Source: Haliscomenobacter sp965225875
GTDB lineage: Bacteria > Bacteroidota > Bacteroidia > Chitinophagales > Saprospiraceae
DNA: 64,000 nucleotides
Assembly: GCF_965225875.1 (NCBI RefSeq)
Contig: NZ_CBDDBS010000002.1
Span: 2,790,001 to 2,854,000, forward strand
Direction of reading: 5' to 3'
Below, piece by piece: positions 17,316-25,813 of this stretch. A model generated the notes under the pieces. It did not search any database, was not told the DNA's origin, and was given only the letters and a program-made list of their open reading frames with translations. How positions within the stretch are numbered: position 1 is the stretch's first letter; each line of letters starts with the position of its first letter. The translations under genes were made by a program, and so were the position numbers.

Positions 17316-18248
17316 TCATTGACCCTTGAGTTCTTGGATATAAAATTCAATTTCATCCAGTCGTTTTTGATGCAAAATAATTTTCTTTCTAATTTCAACA
17401 CATTCATTGTGAGAAAATGTTTTTTCCCCTTTAAGTGTTGATAATATTTTCACACCATCTTTCTCTATTTCTTCACAATGTCCAAGTTCATTTCTTACAT
17501 TGATTACCTCATTCAAGTAGTCCTCATAGAAGGAAAAATTTGCTATTTTATGTTGTTTAAATATTCTATCTAAAATTCGTAATTTTTTGCTGTCATCAAA
17601 GAATCGCTCTTCCAATAAGACGTCAACATTCATGGATTCAGCTTTGCCAACAAATTTTTCATTATTTTCGATGTGCTGTTTAATTATTTTATTTAAGATG
17701 TAACTACGTAATTCGTTAACAGTACCTTCGCTGGTTTTTCCTATGTAATTTTTTATCAATCTTAAAATTCTCATTGCCATATCACTAGCTTCGGAAATTA
17801 CTAAGCCACGCATCATACTAATATCTTGCATTTTCTTTATTGTTGATACGAATACTTTTTCGAATTTTTCGCTAAAAAGCCCAATTTCCCTAGGTGCTTT
17901 ATAAACTCCTTCAATGAAATGGTCATTTAGTTTCTGATTAATAGCCTCCTGGTCTTGGCCATAAAAGATGATGTCTGTAAAGGGGTTTCGATTATTTTCA
18001 CGAATTTTTTTAATTAGTACATTCCCATTATCTCCTTCACCTAAGTTGAAATCTGTAAGTATTAAATCAAATTTATCTAGAAAATTCAGATTAGATTTAG
18101 TTTTTTCATAAAATTCTTCAGCAGAGAGGCATTGTTCTGATTTCAAAATGAAACCATGTTCCAACACAATGTCAGATACATATTCAATTGTTGATTCTAA
18201 CCATTCTGGTTCGTTTTCAACCCAAAGTGTATAGTATTGTAAATTCAT
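17316..18248 (-). CDS. receiver-domain protein with C-terminal HEPN-like domain (predicted effector)
   Basis: A 310-residue protein. Residues 5-135 resemble a response-regulator receiver: an acidic cluster at E11-N12-E13, the likely phosphoacceptor D66 in DLILTDFNLG, and the strand-5 lysine K117 in VYKAPRE. The usual Thr/Ser after strand 4 is not evident (IIFYGQ). Residues 140-310 are all-helical with no DNA-binding domain, and contain V-R252-N-E-L-G-H257, matching the R-[NDH]-x3-4-H signature of HEPN ribonuclease toxins. The start overlaps the stop of the upstream GHKL gene by four bases (ATGA), so they are translationally coupled. Likely job: effector switched by the kinase-like partner. 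The HEPN call rests on one motif plus helicity and needs structural support. Confidence 0.65.
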   Translation of the reverse strand: MNLQYYTLWVENEPEWLESTIEYVSDIVLEHGFILKSEQCLSAEEFYEKTKSNLNFLDKFDLILTDFNLGEGDNGNVLIKKIRENNRNPFTDIIFYGQDQEAINQKLNDHFIEGVYKAPREIGLFSEKFEKVFVSTIKKMQDISMMRGLVISEASDMAMRILRLIKNYIGKTSEGTVNELRSYILNKIIKQHIENNEKFVGKAESMNVDVLLEERFFDDSKKLRILDRIFKQHKIANFSFYEDYLNEVINVRNELGHCEEIEKDGVKILSTLKGEKTFSHNECVEIRKKIILHQKRLDEIEFYIQELKGQ

Positions 18249-20701
18249 TTTGAGAAATTTATTTTAAATTCAATCCCTGATTCTACCTTGGTGTCAACAT
18301 AAATAGTTGATTTCATCTCAGTTAGAATGTTTTTTATGTGAAACATACCTAACCCGGAGCCTCTTGTGGTTGTATAACCTCGCTGAAAAATTTCTTGAGG
18401 GTTAGCTATTTTTGGATCTAACCCAGTACCATCGTCTCGATATGTTAAGCACAGTTTTTCACCTAAATTTTCAAAGGATAAAAATACATTTTTTGCATGT
18501 TTTTTCCTGGAATTTGAAACTAAATTATCAATGATAATTGTTAAATCAATCGGTTTGAATTTTCGAATAAATGGCGAATCAATTTTATCGATATTAATTG
18601 TAATGTCTTTTCCGAGGTGTTGATTTAGAATAGTATAAATATAATTTCTGTAAAAACCAATAATATCTGCTTCTGTTTCTAGTGTAGCAGCCATAAAATT
18701 AGCTTTAGTTGTATAATTGACAACAGATAATATTTTTTCTGTTGCTAAAGATATCCTATTAATATAATTTTCTGCGTCATTAAGATTTAAACTTCCCTCT
18801 TTGGTAAATTTATTTTGAAAATTGATCAATGTATTTTTAATTGTATTTGCATCGATACCAATTTGATGATTTAAATTAAGGACATCTGTTATATCTAAAG
18901 AAGATACTGATTCAAGAAAACGGACTTGACTTTCTTTCTGTTTTCTTAATTGCTCTTCCAATGCAGCTTTTTCTCTAGACTCCCGAGCTTCTTCCTCTGC
19001 TTTAAGGCGTTTATATTCCTCCTCTTTTGCCCTTTGCTCTGCTAATAGCCTCTTTTCTTCTTCTTCTTTAGTTTTTTGTTCTGCCTCTAACCTTTTTTGT
19101 TCCTCCTCCTTTGCTCTAAATTCCGCCTCTAATCTTTTTTCTTCTTCCTCTCTTTGCAGTTGTTCCGCATGCTCCTTCTCTCGTAATAGATCAAAATATC
19201 TTTTTTTTGCAAGAATTACTTCTTGTTCAAACTCTTGGTTATTAGTTTTTTGTGCTATTTCAATAAGCCTATCAAAGTCTTCGTCAGATTGATTTTCAAT
19301 ACTTTCATTAAAAATATCAATAACTTCTTGGCCAAACTTTATGAGCTCAATATTTTTAGAACCAGCTAATCGAACTATTAAATCAATAATCTGCTTTTTT
19401 GACTGTAGGTCTAAATTTTCTTCTGAATTCCCGCTCCTCTTTGTAATCCCCCAGAGGATCGGTGCAACATAACGCTCTAATTTTTTTAATGTTTCAAAAT
19501 AATATTCCTCCATTTCTTTTTTTCCAAGTGTGTCTTTTAATCCTCCATCACGGCTTGATTTCTCTTGAAATTCTTCTACAGAGTTATTCCAAAGCTCAAT
19601 CCTACCTACCATTTCCCTTGTTCCTAAAAATCTTGCTCTACCCTGAGCTTTTCTTCGATCTATTCCAAGTGGATCAAAATTCGTTTCCCCATATGGGTAT
19701 ACTCTAAAACCATTATTAAATAAAAAAATGTGCCCAAACCTTACTGATTCAATTCCCATTGAATTTTTGAAGTTGAGTTTTGCTGAATGATTCAGGTAAA
19801 AAATTCGAATACGCGCATTTTGAATGTGATCATATGAATTTGCCTCCTCAATTTCATAGACAAGGTTTCCTCTGTCAAATAAAGAGGTTCTAATTTTATT
19901 GGCTTTAATTTCAGATTGAACTTGGGTGGTTTTAATTTCAAGAGTTTCAAAAATGAAATTTTTTACTTTACCATTTACTCTATCTCGCTCTATAAAAAAG
20001 CTATCTTTTTCTTTCTCCCTTTCACAAATAATTTCAATGTCAAAATCATAGTCATCAGTCCCTTCTTCAACGGGGTTAATCAATTTTTCAAGACTTTTCT
20101 TCAAGTCAAGCATCTGTTTTCGCCCCCAATTGCTTCTAAGTGACGAGATTTCAAGGATTACGCCGTGTTTAAAATCTGGAATCGGAGCTTCTTGTAATTC
20201 CTTATAATCTATCTCTATATCTTGAAAAAGAAGGGTAGGATTTTCTTCAAACTTTTTCCAATAAAACTCTAATTGATGAAAGGTATTGAAAGACTCGCTG
20301 ATTTTTCGGGTAGTTAAAGTAAGCTTTTCACCTAGTTTATCAGTTGAAAACCGACCTACACCTTTTGCTCCTGCATAGTATTTTTTTGGCCGAATTTTAT
20401 TCCTATAATCTTCAAACTCATTTGAGCTAAACTCAATATCTTCATCGCCTTCTTTTTTTGCAGAATAGGCGAGAAATAGCCATTTATTGATTATATCATC
20501 TTTATCCATGCCTTTTCCATCATCCCAAATTATTATTTTTTCAGGCTCAAAGATGATCTTAACTTTTTTCGAATGAGCATCAAATGAGTTTTTAACAAGT
20601 TCAAAAACGGCAATATTGTCATCAGAAATAAGGTCTTTCCCGACAATATTTTTTATTTGTGAACTTACCTTAAATTTTAACTCACTTTGAGGATTATCCA
20701 T
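18245..20701 (-). CDS. double-GHKL ATPase: MORC/Hsp90-like N-terminus plus histidine-kinase-like C-terminus
   Basis: An 818-residue soluble protein. The N-terminal GHKL ATPase has its N-box FELVKNSFDA (33-42), DDGKGM (60-65) and GAKGVGRFS (111-119), followed by a transducer-like region to about 380 (GFRVYPYGE, LGIDRRKAQGRARFLGTRE), as in MutL/Hsp90/MORC-type ATPases found near restriction-modification genes. Residues 508-592 form a long Glu/Lys/Arg coiled coil. A helical segment with N-L-N-H612-Q resembles a DHp phosphoacceptor, and the C-terminus is a second GHKL domain (IDNLVSN 724-730, DDGTGL 756-761, GSGLGM 781-786). No membrane segments. It overlaps the methyltransferase by 8 bp and the receiver gene by 4 bp. 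Inferred role: sensor ATPase gating the receiver-HEPN protein. Confidence 0.75.
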   Translation of the reverse strand: MDNPQSELKFKVSSQIKNIVGKDLISDDNIAVFELVKNSFDAHSKKVKIIFEPEKIIIWDDGKGMDKDDIINKWLFLAYSAKKEGDEDIEFSSNEFEDYRNKIRPKKYYAGAKGVGRFSTDKLGEKLTLTTRKISESFNTFHQLEFYWKKFEENPTLLFQDIEIDYKELQEAPIPDFKHGVILEISSLRSNWGRKQMLDLKKSLEKLINPVEEGTDDYDFDIEIICEREKEKDSFFIERDRVNGKVKNFIFETLEIKTTQVQSEIKANKIRTSLFDRGNLVYEIEEANSYDHIQNARIRIFYLNHSAKLNFKNSMGIESVRFGHIFLFNNGFRVYPYGETNFDPLGIDRRKAQGRARFLGTREMVGRIELWNNSVEEFQEKSSRDGGLKDTLGKKEMEEYYFETLKKLERYVAPILWGITKRSGNSEENLDLQSKKQIIDLIVRLAGSKNIELIKFGQEVIDIFNESIENQSDEDFDRLIEIAQKTNNQEFEQEVILAKKRYFDLLREKEHAEQLQREEEEKRLEAEFRAKEEEQKRLEAEQKTKEEEEKRLLAEQRAKEEEYKRLKAEEEARESREKAALEEQLRKQKESQVRFLESVSSLDITDVLNLNHQIGIDANTIKNTLINFQNKFTKEGSLNLNDAENYINRISLATEKILSVVNYTTKANFMAATLETEADIIGFYRNYIYTILNQHLGKDITINIDKIDSPFIRKFKPIDLTIIIDNLVSNSRKKHAKNVFLSFENLGEKLCLTYRDDGTGLDPKIANPQEIFQRGYTTTRGSGLGMFHIKNILTEMKSTIYVDTKVESGIEFKINFSK

Positions 20702-22244
20702 AACTACTTATTAATTTTAACGCATTAACAATTCCATCCCCTATCGCTTTTGCCATAAGTGGAGGTACCGCATTGCCAACTTGAGAATATTGCGGAACTT
20801 CATAAGCTCTTTTTTTTCCTCCAGTTGTTGCTTTTGATTTAAAGGTAAACCAATCAGGAAAAGATTGTATTCTTGCTATCTCTCTCACTGTCAATGTTCT
20901 CGGGTGTTGAATGTCGTAATGACATAATTCGTCAGGAATAGTCATTTGGGCGGGCGATGGAAGCTCTGCTATTAGTGCTCGCTGGCTATGTTTATTTGTC
21001 CGAACATCATCTATCAAATCCCTTAAAGAATATTTTAATTCTATATTTTGCATTTTCATTACGGCGAGCAAATTTTCCAGAACAAGGTTTTTTTCTTCTT
21101 CCGATATATTGACGCCTTCTATTATATTTAGAGCTTTGCTTTTTAACCCGTTCTTTAATTGGTTGATATTCTGATAAAGCATAAATCTATTTTTAACCCT
21201 TTCAGTGTGATTTCTTAGAACATGATTTTCAATACTTTTATTTTCTTTTTCACCAAAGCTTGAATCAAGTAATGCCAAATACTTTGACTTGGTTTTTGGG
21301 CCAATAAGATCATTTAAAGCATCTTTTGTAGAATAGTAATTCCCTTCTGAATTAATAATTTGGGGCAGTAAAATACCATTAAAGAGTAATTGATTCTGGG
21401 CTTCTTCTATGTTTAATAATTTAATATTTTTGAAAATAGCATGATTTTCTTTTGACGAATTTTCTTGGACATTATAATAAAATTTGATTGCATCATCTAA
21501 ATAATCTTGATCAATAATCTTTCTTAATCGCATTGCAATGTCTCTACGAATTCCAATCATTACAAACCTTACCCTATTTTGGGGAACGCCAAAATATTTA
21601 GAATTAAGCAATGTACAAACTGGGATAAATCCTTCTATGGCAAATGCTTTTGCTATCTCTTGCCAAGCAAAGTATTTCTTTCCATTTTCCTTAAAAGCTA
21701 AAGTAATACCTTTTACATTTTCTAATAGCACGAATTTAGGTTTTACTATTCCTGCAAATTTTGCAAACTGCAGAGGAAGTTTATTCTTATGGTTTTCCTT
21801 TTCTCGTCTTCCTGCTGAACTAAAACTCTGACAAGGTGGGCCCCCTGATATTACCTCAACATCTAATTCTTTGATTTTTTTTTCTAGGCCTGGGTTTTCC
21901 ATGAAAAAATTGATCAAATTAGCTATATCACCAACAAGGAGCTTGTTTTTCCAAATATCGCATGATAAATCAGAATAAACCCCATTTGAGGCATTTTCAG
22001 GTCTCTCTTTTAATCTTTCATGGAGCTTTTGAGCAGGAAATTGACTATTAATCCACAATGTATTTGTAGCTGTCTTATTTGAACTGGCCAGTTCAAATAA
22101 ATTTTCATTTAACAAATTATAAGAAAAAGTTTCACCAGCCATCGGTGATAATTCATTCGCAAATAATAGTTTAAAGCCAGATGCTTTTAGCCCTAGGCTA
22201 AATCCTCCACATCCTGCAAATAATTCAATGTTTTGATAAGGCAT
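20694..22244 (-). CDS. DNA (cytosine-5-)-methyltransferase
   Basis: A 516-residue type II-like C5 methyltransferase. All core motifs are present and in order: motif I LFAGCGGFSLG (8-18), catalytic motif IV GGPPCQSFSSAGR with C138, motif VI FVLLENVKG (171-179), motif VIII PQNRVRFVMIG (221-231), then a target-recognition region to about 450, motif IX REIARIQSFPDWF and motif X QVGNAVPPLMAKAIG. There is an extra stretch between motifs I and IV (about residues 45-125). No restriction endonuclease gene is adjacent. Instead the next genes are the overlapping GHKL and receiver-HEPN genes. It is the first gene of this three-gene unit. Recognition sequence unknown. AT-rich codon use suggests horizontal acquisition. 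Confidence 0.92.
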   Translation of the reverse strand: MPYQNIELFAGCGGFSLGLKASGFKLLFANELSPMAGETFSYNLLNENLFELASSNKTATNTLWINSQFPAQKLHERLKERPENASNGVYSDLSCDIWKNKLLVGDIANLINFFMENPGLEKKIKELDVEVISGGPPCQSFSSAGRREKENHKNKLPLQFAKFAGIVKPKFVLLENVKGITLAFKENGKKYFAWQEIAKAFAIEGFIPVCTLLNSKYFGVPQNRVRFVMIGIRRDIAMRLRKIIDQDYLDDAIKFYYNVQENSSKENHAIFKNIKLLNIEEAQNQLLFNGILLPQIINSEGNYYSTKDALNDLIGPKTKSKYLALLDSSFGEKENKSIENHVLRNHTERVKNRFMLYQNINQLKNGLKSKALNIIEGVNISEEEKNLVLENLLAVMKMQNIELKYSLRDLIDDVRTNKHSQRALIAELPSPAQMTIPDELCHYDIQHPRTLTVREIARIQSFPDWFTFKSKATTGGKKRAYEVPQYSQVGNAVPPLMAKAIGDGIVNALKLISSYG

Positions 22245-22734
22245 AAGCTACAAAATATTTTAAGTTAAGCGCACCCGAAAACTTTGGGAAATGCATGGTA
22301 ATTTGTGTTTGGTATCAAAAATCATAAAGACTAAGCATCCACAAGATTGAGTTTTGCAAAACGCCTTAGGAATTGATACTACATTATTAGCATAACATTA
22401 TAAGTAGCTAAGTTAATCATAATCATAAAAATCAAACCTAAAAACAACAAACATTTTTAAAGTCAAGCAAGGATTGCCTCTCTTCAGACAAAAGAGGAGT
22501 TTAGCTGATAAAATTGTTTGTTTAGCTTTCAATTTGTTTTTTCCTCAAAAAATCAATACTTTAGACAAGGTGAGAACATGTATAAAAACTTTTATTCTCC
22601 TAATGAGAGCTTACTGGTTAGCGTTAATAATAGTCCATGTAGCAGAATTTTTTTCTACGATTCGATCAAATCTTTGGCTAAGCGGAGATAAAAATTAGTC
22701 CAGGAAATGTTGTTTTCAGTACCCACCCGATAGG
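22245..22734. other. AT-rich intergenic stretch with no supported gene
   Basis: About 490 bp upstream of the methyltransferase gene. It must hold that operon's promoter, but I see no clear TTTG-N19-TAnnTTTG match. A short plus-strand frame at 22474-22698 has no recognisable features and I do not call it. No tRNA, repeat or attachment site is evident. Confidence 0.5.
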
Positions 22735-22963
22735 CAATGTCCTCTTCATCATTCCATCTGCTTCCCACTTGCTGAAATAGTAGTACATGTTTTTCCATTT
22801 AGGGTAACATAATGGCAACGCTCGCCACTGAATTCTACAGCGGGCAATATAATGAAGGGCGTCTACTACTTCCTGAAGATCAATTTTCCTTTTCTTTCCA
22901 GGCTCAAAAACTCTTGATACCTTCCCACTGAGAGTCAGAGAGCGGACGGTAATGCTCAATCAC
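22735..22963 (-). pseudogene. IS5-family transposase remnant (N-terminal part, frameshifted)
   Basis: Reading the minus strand from a GTG at 22963, the frame gives IEHYRPLSDSQWEGIKSF and then stops. The adjacent frame continues with KKRKIDLQEVVDALHYIARC, IQWRALPLCYPKWKNMYYYF and SKWEADG. Together these reproduce the N-terminal DUF4096-type domain of IS5-group transposases (Y-R-P-L-S-D-S-Q-W-E ... W-R-x-L-P ... Y-P-x-W ... Y-Y-Y-F-x-K-W). The frameshift lies near 22905. After K-W-E-A-D-G the similarity ends and the DDE catalytic region is missing. No terminal inverted repeats were found. It is a decayed insertion sequence between the methyltransferase operon and the NACHT gene, consistent with mobility of the island. 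Confidence 0.8.
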
Positions 22964-23044
22964 CTATCTCGTGTTTTTTCCAACATTAAAGATTGTTGAA
23001 TCCCTTTTTAAACTGTATTTTTTTGACATGCTCTAAGGAAACGA

Positions 23045-25267
23045 TCAAAGGCTAAACCAAATACTTTTGTTAAAATACATGAATTTGGGTGTAACTAGAT
23101 ATTCATTCTCAATTTCATAGATTTTCCTAATCAGAATTTCGTTCTCGTTAAGATCACGACTATGGAAATATGAAAATATAGAATTAATTGGGAAGTCATT
23201 TGCGGAAGCACCAAGATTTTCTTCATGTTTCAAATCTGAAGAGTTGATAACTTTATAATATTGTTTTAAGCTTTTGATAGAGTCCTTTATGGCGGGAATT
23301 TGGCATAAATTATCAAAAGAATTTAATTTTAGATTATACTCTGATAAGTATATTTTCAACAAATTCCAAAAATAAATAATTGAAAACCCGAGTAAAGCAT
23401 CAGAAGAAAAATCGATCTTTTCAAGTAACATTCGGTTAATAAATGACACTATGAATTGGTGTGTTAATCTTGTTTTTTTAAAATGAACAGATACAAGAGT
23501 TAAAAAAAATAGATTCGGATTAGATGAAATTGCAATTGCAATTGCTAATTCTTGTGATAAGATATTGATTTTTGAAGCTGGTACATTAGAGAGCCTTACA
23601 ATGTACTCCGCTACTAAATATTCTTGAATTGATTTGTGGAAAAATTCGTATTTATCATAGCCAGTTTGAATAAAAATACCTGTTTGAGACTCTATTTCTT
23701 CTAGCACTAATTTTTCTGATCGCGCAGGAAAATTAAAAAATGAGGCAGTTTTTTTATAAACTTCAAAAAGCTCGTAAGTGTTGAAAATACTTTTCCCATA
23801 TGTGGTAGTTAGCTCAAATGCGAGATGAGATAAGAATTCAAATTTTCTTTCCAAGTAAAAATTATCAAAGGACGACTCACGTACAACCCCTCTCTGTATA
23901 TCCCATTCTTCTAATAATAAATTAATTATTTTTTTATATACTATTCTAGGTCGCTCAGGGATTTTTTTATATCTTTCATATAGGGCGCATAAATGTGCTA
24001 ATACTAGCGGACTGATTTCTGATTGAGAAAATGGAGAGTTAGCTAACTGCTCAACAAAATTAATAGCAAGGGAATTATTATCTAGCCATTTATGGGCAAA
24101 CAGATACTGCTGGTCTTGCGTTAGAGATTTAATTTCATATTCTTCTATGTTTTGAAGATCTACATTTATTTCTCCTGTTCGAGAAGTTAAGATAACTCTA
24201 GAATTATACAATGATAGTAAAATTTCTTGAATTTCAGCTAATACTCGCCTCTTAATTTGGTTATTTAATTCGTCAAACCCATCGAGGATTATCAAAATGT
24301 TTATAGAGTCTATGAAAGTGATCATAAAATTTTTAATCTCTGTTTCTCTTTTAAGTTGGATACCTTGAGAAATTTTTGCTTTTTCGGTCTCAAATTTTTG
24401 GATATCTTCAAATGTGTTTTTTCCTTCCTTAGGTTTTACTTTTATTTTTGCTAGCTCCTCAATTTCAAAAGGGTCCCCTGGAATTGGGGCTATAAAAATA
24501 TTAAATATTTCGGCTATTTTTTTTGTTATAATATTTAGCGAACTTTGCGTTTCGTCGGATATGTTTAGCTCCCTCAGTCTAATTGTAATCGCAGTATTAA
24601 ATCTTGCACCAATTTTACCATTTTTTAAAATGACTTCTTCGATAATCTTTTTTATAGTAGTTGTTTTGCCGGCCCCAGGTCCACCGCAAAATAGTTTATT
24701 TGTTTCATAATCATTAATGAGCTCGGAAAACTTAACTATATCATTGTTACTATCAATATGCTGCTTTTTTGGACTTAAATATAAATCTAGATCAATGTAT
24801 GTTTTTGAGGTCAATTTAGTATGCTGAGAATCTTTAAATGAAATTTTTTTTGCCCAATTAAATGTATTTGTTAAATGTGTTTTTAAAAAAAATTCTATAT
24901 CCGAGGCTTCTATAATAAACTTGTGCTCATTGTTTTTTTTAAAATCAATGAGCTTACCAAGGCCTGGCTTTAAAAAACTAGCTCGATTTGAAAAAGTTAT
25001 GTTTTCTAGTGGGTCAGGGATAGAGGTTATTGTTTGCAGCAATGAATATATTATTTTGTTTTTGTTTTGTTCAAAATTACTTTCAGTTATTGTTGCGTTT
25101 CTGTGTTCTTTGGAGAGTTGCATGTATCTATTTGATAGGATCACTATAGTGTTTTGGGTTTCTTTATCCTGGATGTTTGCCATGAAAGTAGTTGCTATAT
25201 CAAAAGCTTCGGCAATTTTATCCTTGGCAATTAACTCAGAAACAGCTTTTTTTTTCAATGTATTCAT
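23045..25267 (-). CDS. EAD11-like/NACHT-domain NTPase (predicted conflict-system STAND protein)
   Basis: A 740-residue STAND NTPase. Residues 1-85 (A-V-S-E-L-I-A-K-D-K-I-A-E-A-F, then LSNRYMQLSKEHRNATI and KIIYSLLQTI) resemble Effector-Associated Domain 11, a death-fold-like adaptor of bacterial immune NTPases. The NACHT module has Walker A GGPGAGKTT (195-203), Walker B LIILDGFDEL (about 325-334) and sensor VILTSR (358-363), then a winged-helix segment with FFHKSIQEYLVAEYI near residue 555. The C-terminal 180 residues are helical with no obvious repeats. Such proteins are thought to sense phage or other triggers and recruit an effector with a matching EAD; none is seen in this window. Very AT-rich codon use, unlike the flanks. 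Single-gene unit on the minus strand. Confidence 0.82.
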   Translation of the reverse strand: MNTLKKKAVSELIAKDKIAEAFDIATTFMANIQDKETQNTIVILSNRYMQLSKEHRNATITESNFEQNKNKIIYSLLQTITSIPDPLENITFSNRASFLKPGLGKLIDFKKNNEHKFIIEASDIEFFLKTHLTNTFNWAKKISFKDSQHTKLTSKTYIDLDLYLSPKKQHIDSNNDIVKFSELINDYETNKLFCGGPGAGKTTTIKKIIEEVILKNGKIGARFNTAITIRLRELNISDETQSSLNIITKKIAEIFNIFIAPIPGDPFEIEELAKIKVKPKEGKNTFEDIQKFETEKAKISQGIQLKRETEIKNFMITFIDSINILIILDGFDELNNQIKRRVLAEIQEILLSLYNSRVILTSRTGEINVDLQNIEEYEIKSLTQDQQYLFAHKWLDNNSLAINFVEQLANSPFSQSEISPLVLAHLCALYERYKKIPERPRIVYKKIINLLLEEWDIQRGVVRESSFDNFYLERKFEFLSHLAFELTTTYGKSIFNTYELFEVYKKTASFFNFPARSEKLVLEEIESQTGIFIQTGYDKYEFFHKSIQEYLVAEYIVRLSNVPASKINILSQELAIAIAISSNPNLFFLTLVSVHFKKTRLTHQFIVSFINRMLLEKIDFSSDALLGFSIIYFWNLLKIYLSEYNLKLNSFDNLCQIPAIKDSIKSLKQYYKVINSSDLKHEENLGASANDFPINSIFSYFHSRDLNENEILIRKIYEIENEYLVTPKFMYFNKSIWFSL

Positions 25268-25512
25268 TTCTTAAATGTTTCTATATATGTGTTTTGGGAA
25301 ATTATTTAGGTGTAATGTGCAAAAATATTAAATTTCATCGTAGCTTAACTAGTTCTTAATGTTTTTTTTTATGATGTATTGATTTACTGTGGTATATAGC
25401 AACATAGACTGCGATTCATTTTACAAAGCAAGAGCGTGCAACCCAAAACTTCCCTGCATCTTTCCCCAAAAAAATGCAGTTTTGCAGCATCATTCATCAA
25501 ATCATTAGTGTA

Positions 25513-25686
25513 ATGAACGTCAAGCAAATTTTGGTTGGCTTCCTCATCTTAGCCATGCTTGGATTCGGATTTGTCCAATTTCAATCCGATTTGGCCATCA
25601 TTTCCAGCAATGCCTTTTCATTGATTGGTATCATTGTGGTAGTGGCGTTGTTAGGGTATGGTGCGTATCGGATTTTAAGAGACTGA
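25513..25686 (+). CDS. small two-helix membrane protein, hypothetical
   Basis: A 57-residue protein starting MNVKQILVGFLILAML with two hydrophobic segments (about residues 6-18 and 30-50) and a short basic tail YRILRD. An upstream in-frame start at 25474 is possible, but the inner ATG begins directly at the first helix. No family recognised. Composition is like the host rather than the AT-rich island, and it converges on GH127 with a hairpin between them. Moderate confidence because of its size. Confidence 0.5.
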   Translation: MNVKQILVGFLILAMLGFGFVQFQSDLAIISSNAFSLIGIIVVVALLGYGAYRILRD

Positions 25687-25698
25687 AATAAGGTTGAG

Positions 25699-25813
25699 GA
25701 GGTTGAGATGGTTGAGGGAGGTTGAGGCTACCGCAGCGACTTAGACAAAGACCTTGTCAAAATCACTGCGGTAGCCTAAACCTTTCTCAACCTCCCTCAA
25801 CCATCTCAACCTC
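25699..25813. repeat. long-hairpin intergenic repeat, GGTTGAG type with GCTACCGCAG inner stem
   Basis: Arms 25699-25726 and 25786-25813 are perfectly complementary over 28 bp and consist of three GGTTGAG units separated by 2-3 nt. Inside, GGCTACCGCAG pairs with CTGCGGTAGCC after a one-sided bulge. The right arm ends one base before the GH127 stop. Located between convergent genes, it could act as a bidirectional terminator. Its loop start GCTACCGCAGCGAC-TAGACA is shared with the hairpin at 41146-41229. Confidence 0.85.

Noticed and set aside
22474..22698. 74-codon plus-strand frame in the island gap
   Set aside because: AT-rich chance frame without promoter, family resemblance or neighbour logic; it also runs into the transposase remnant.
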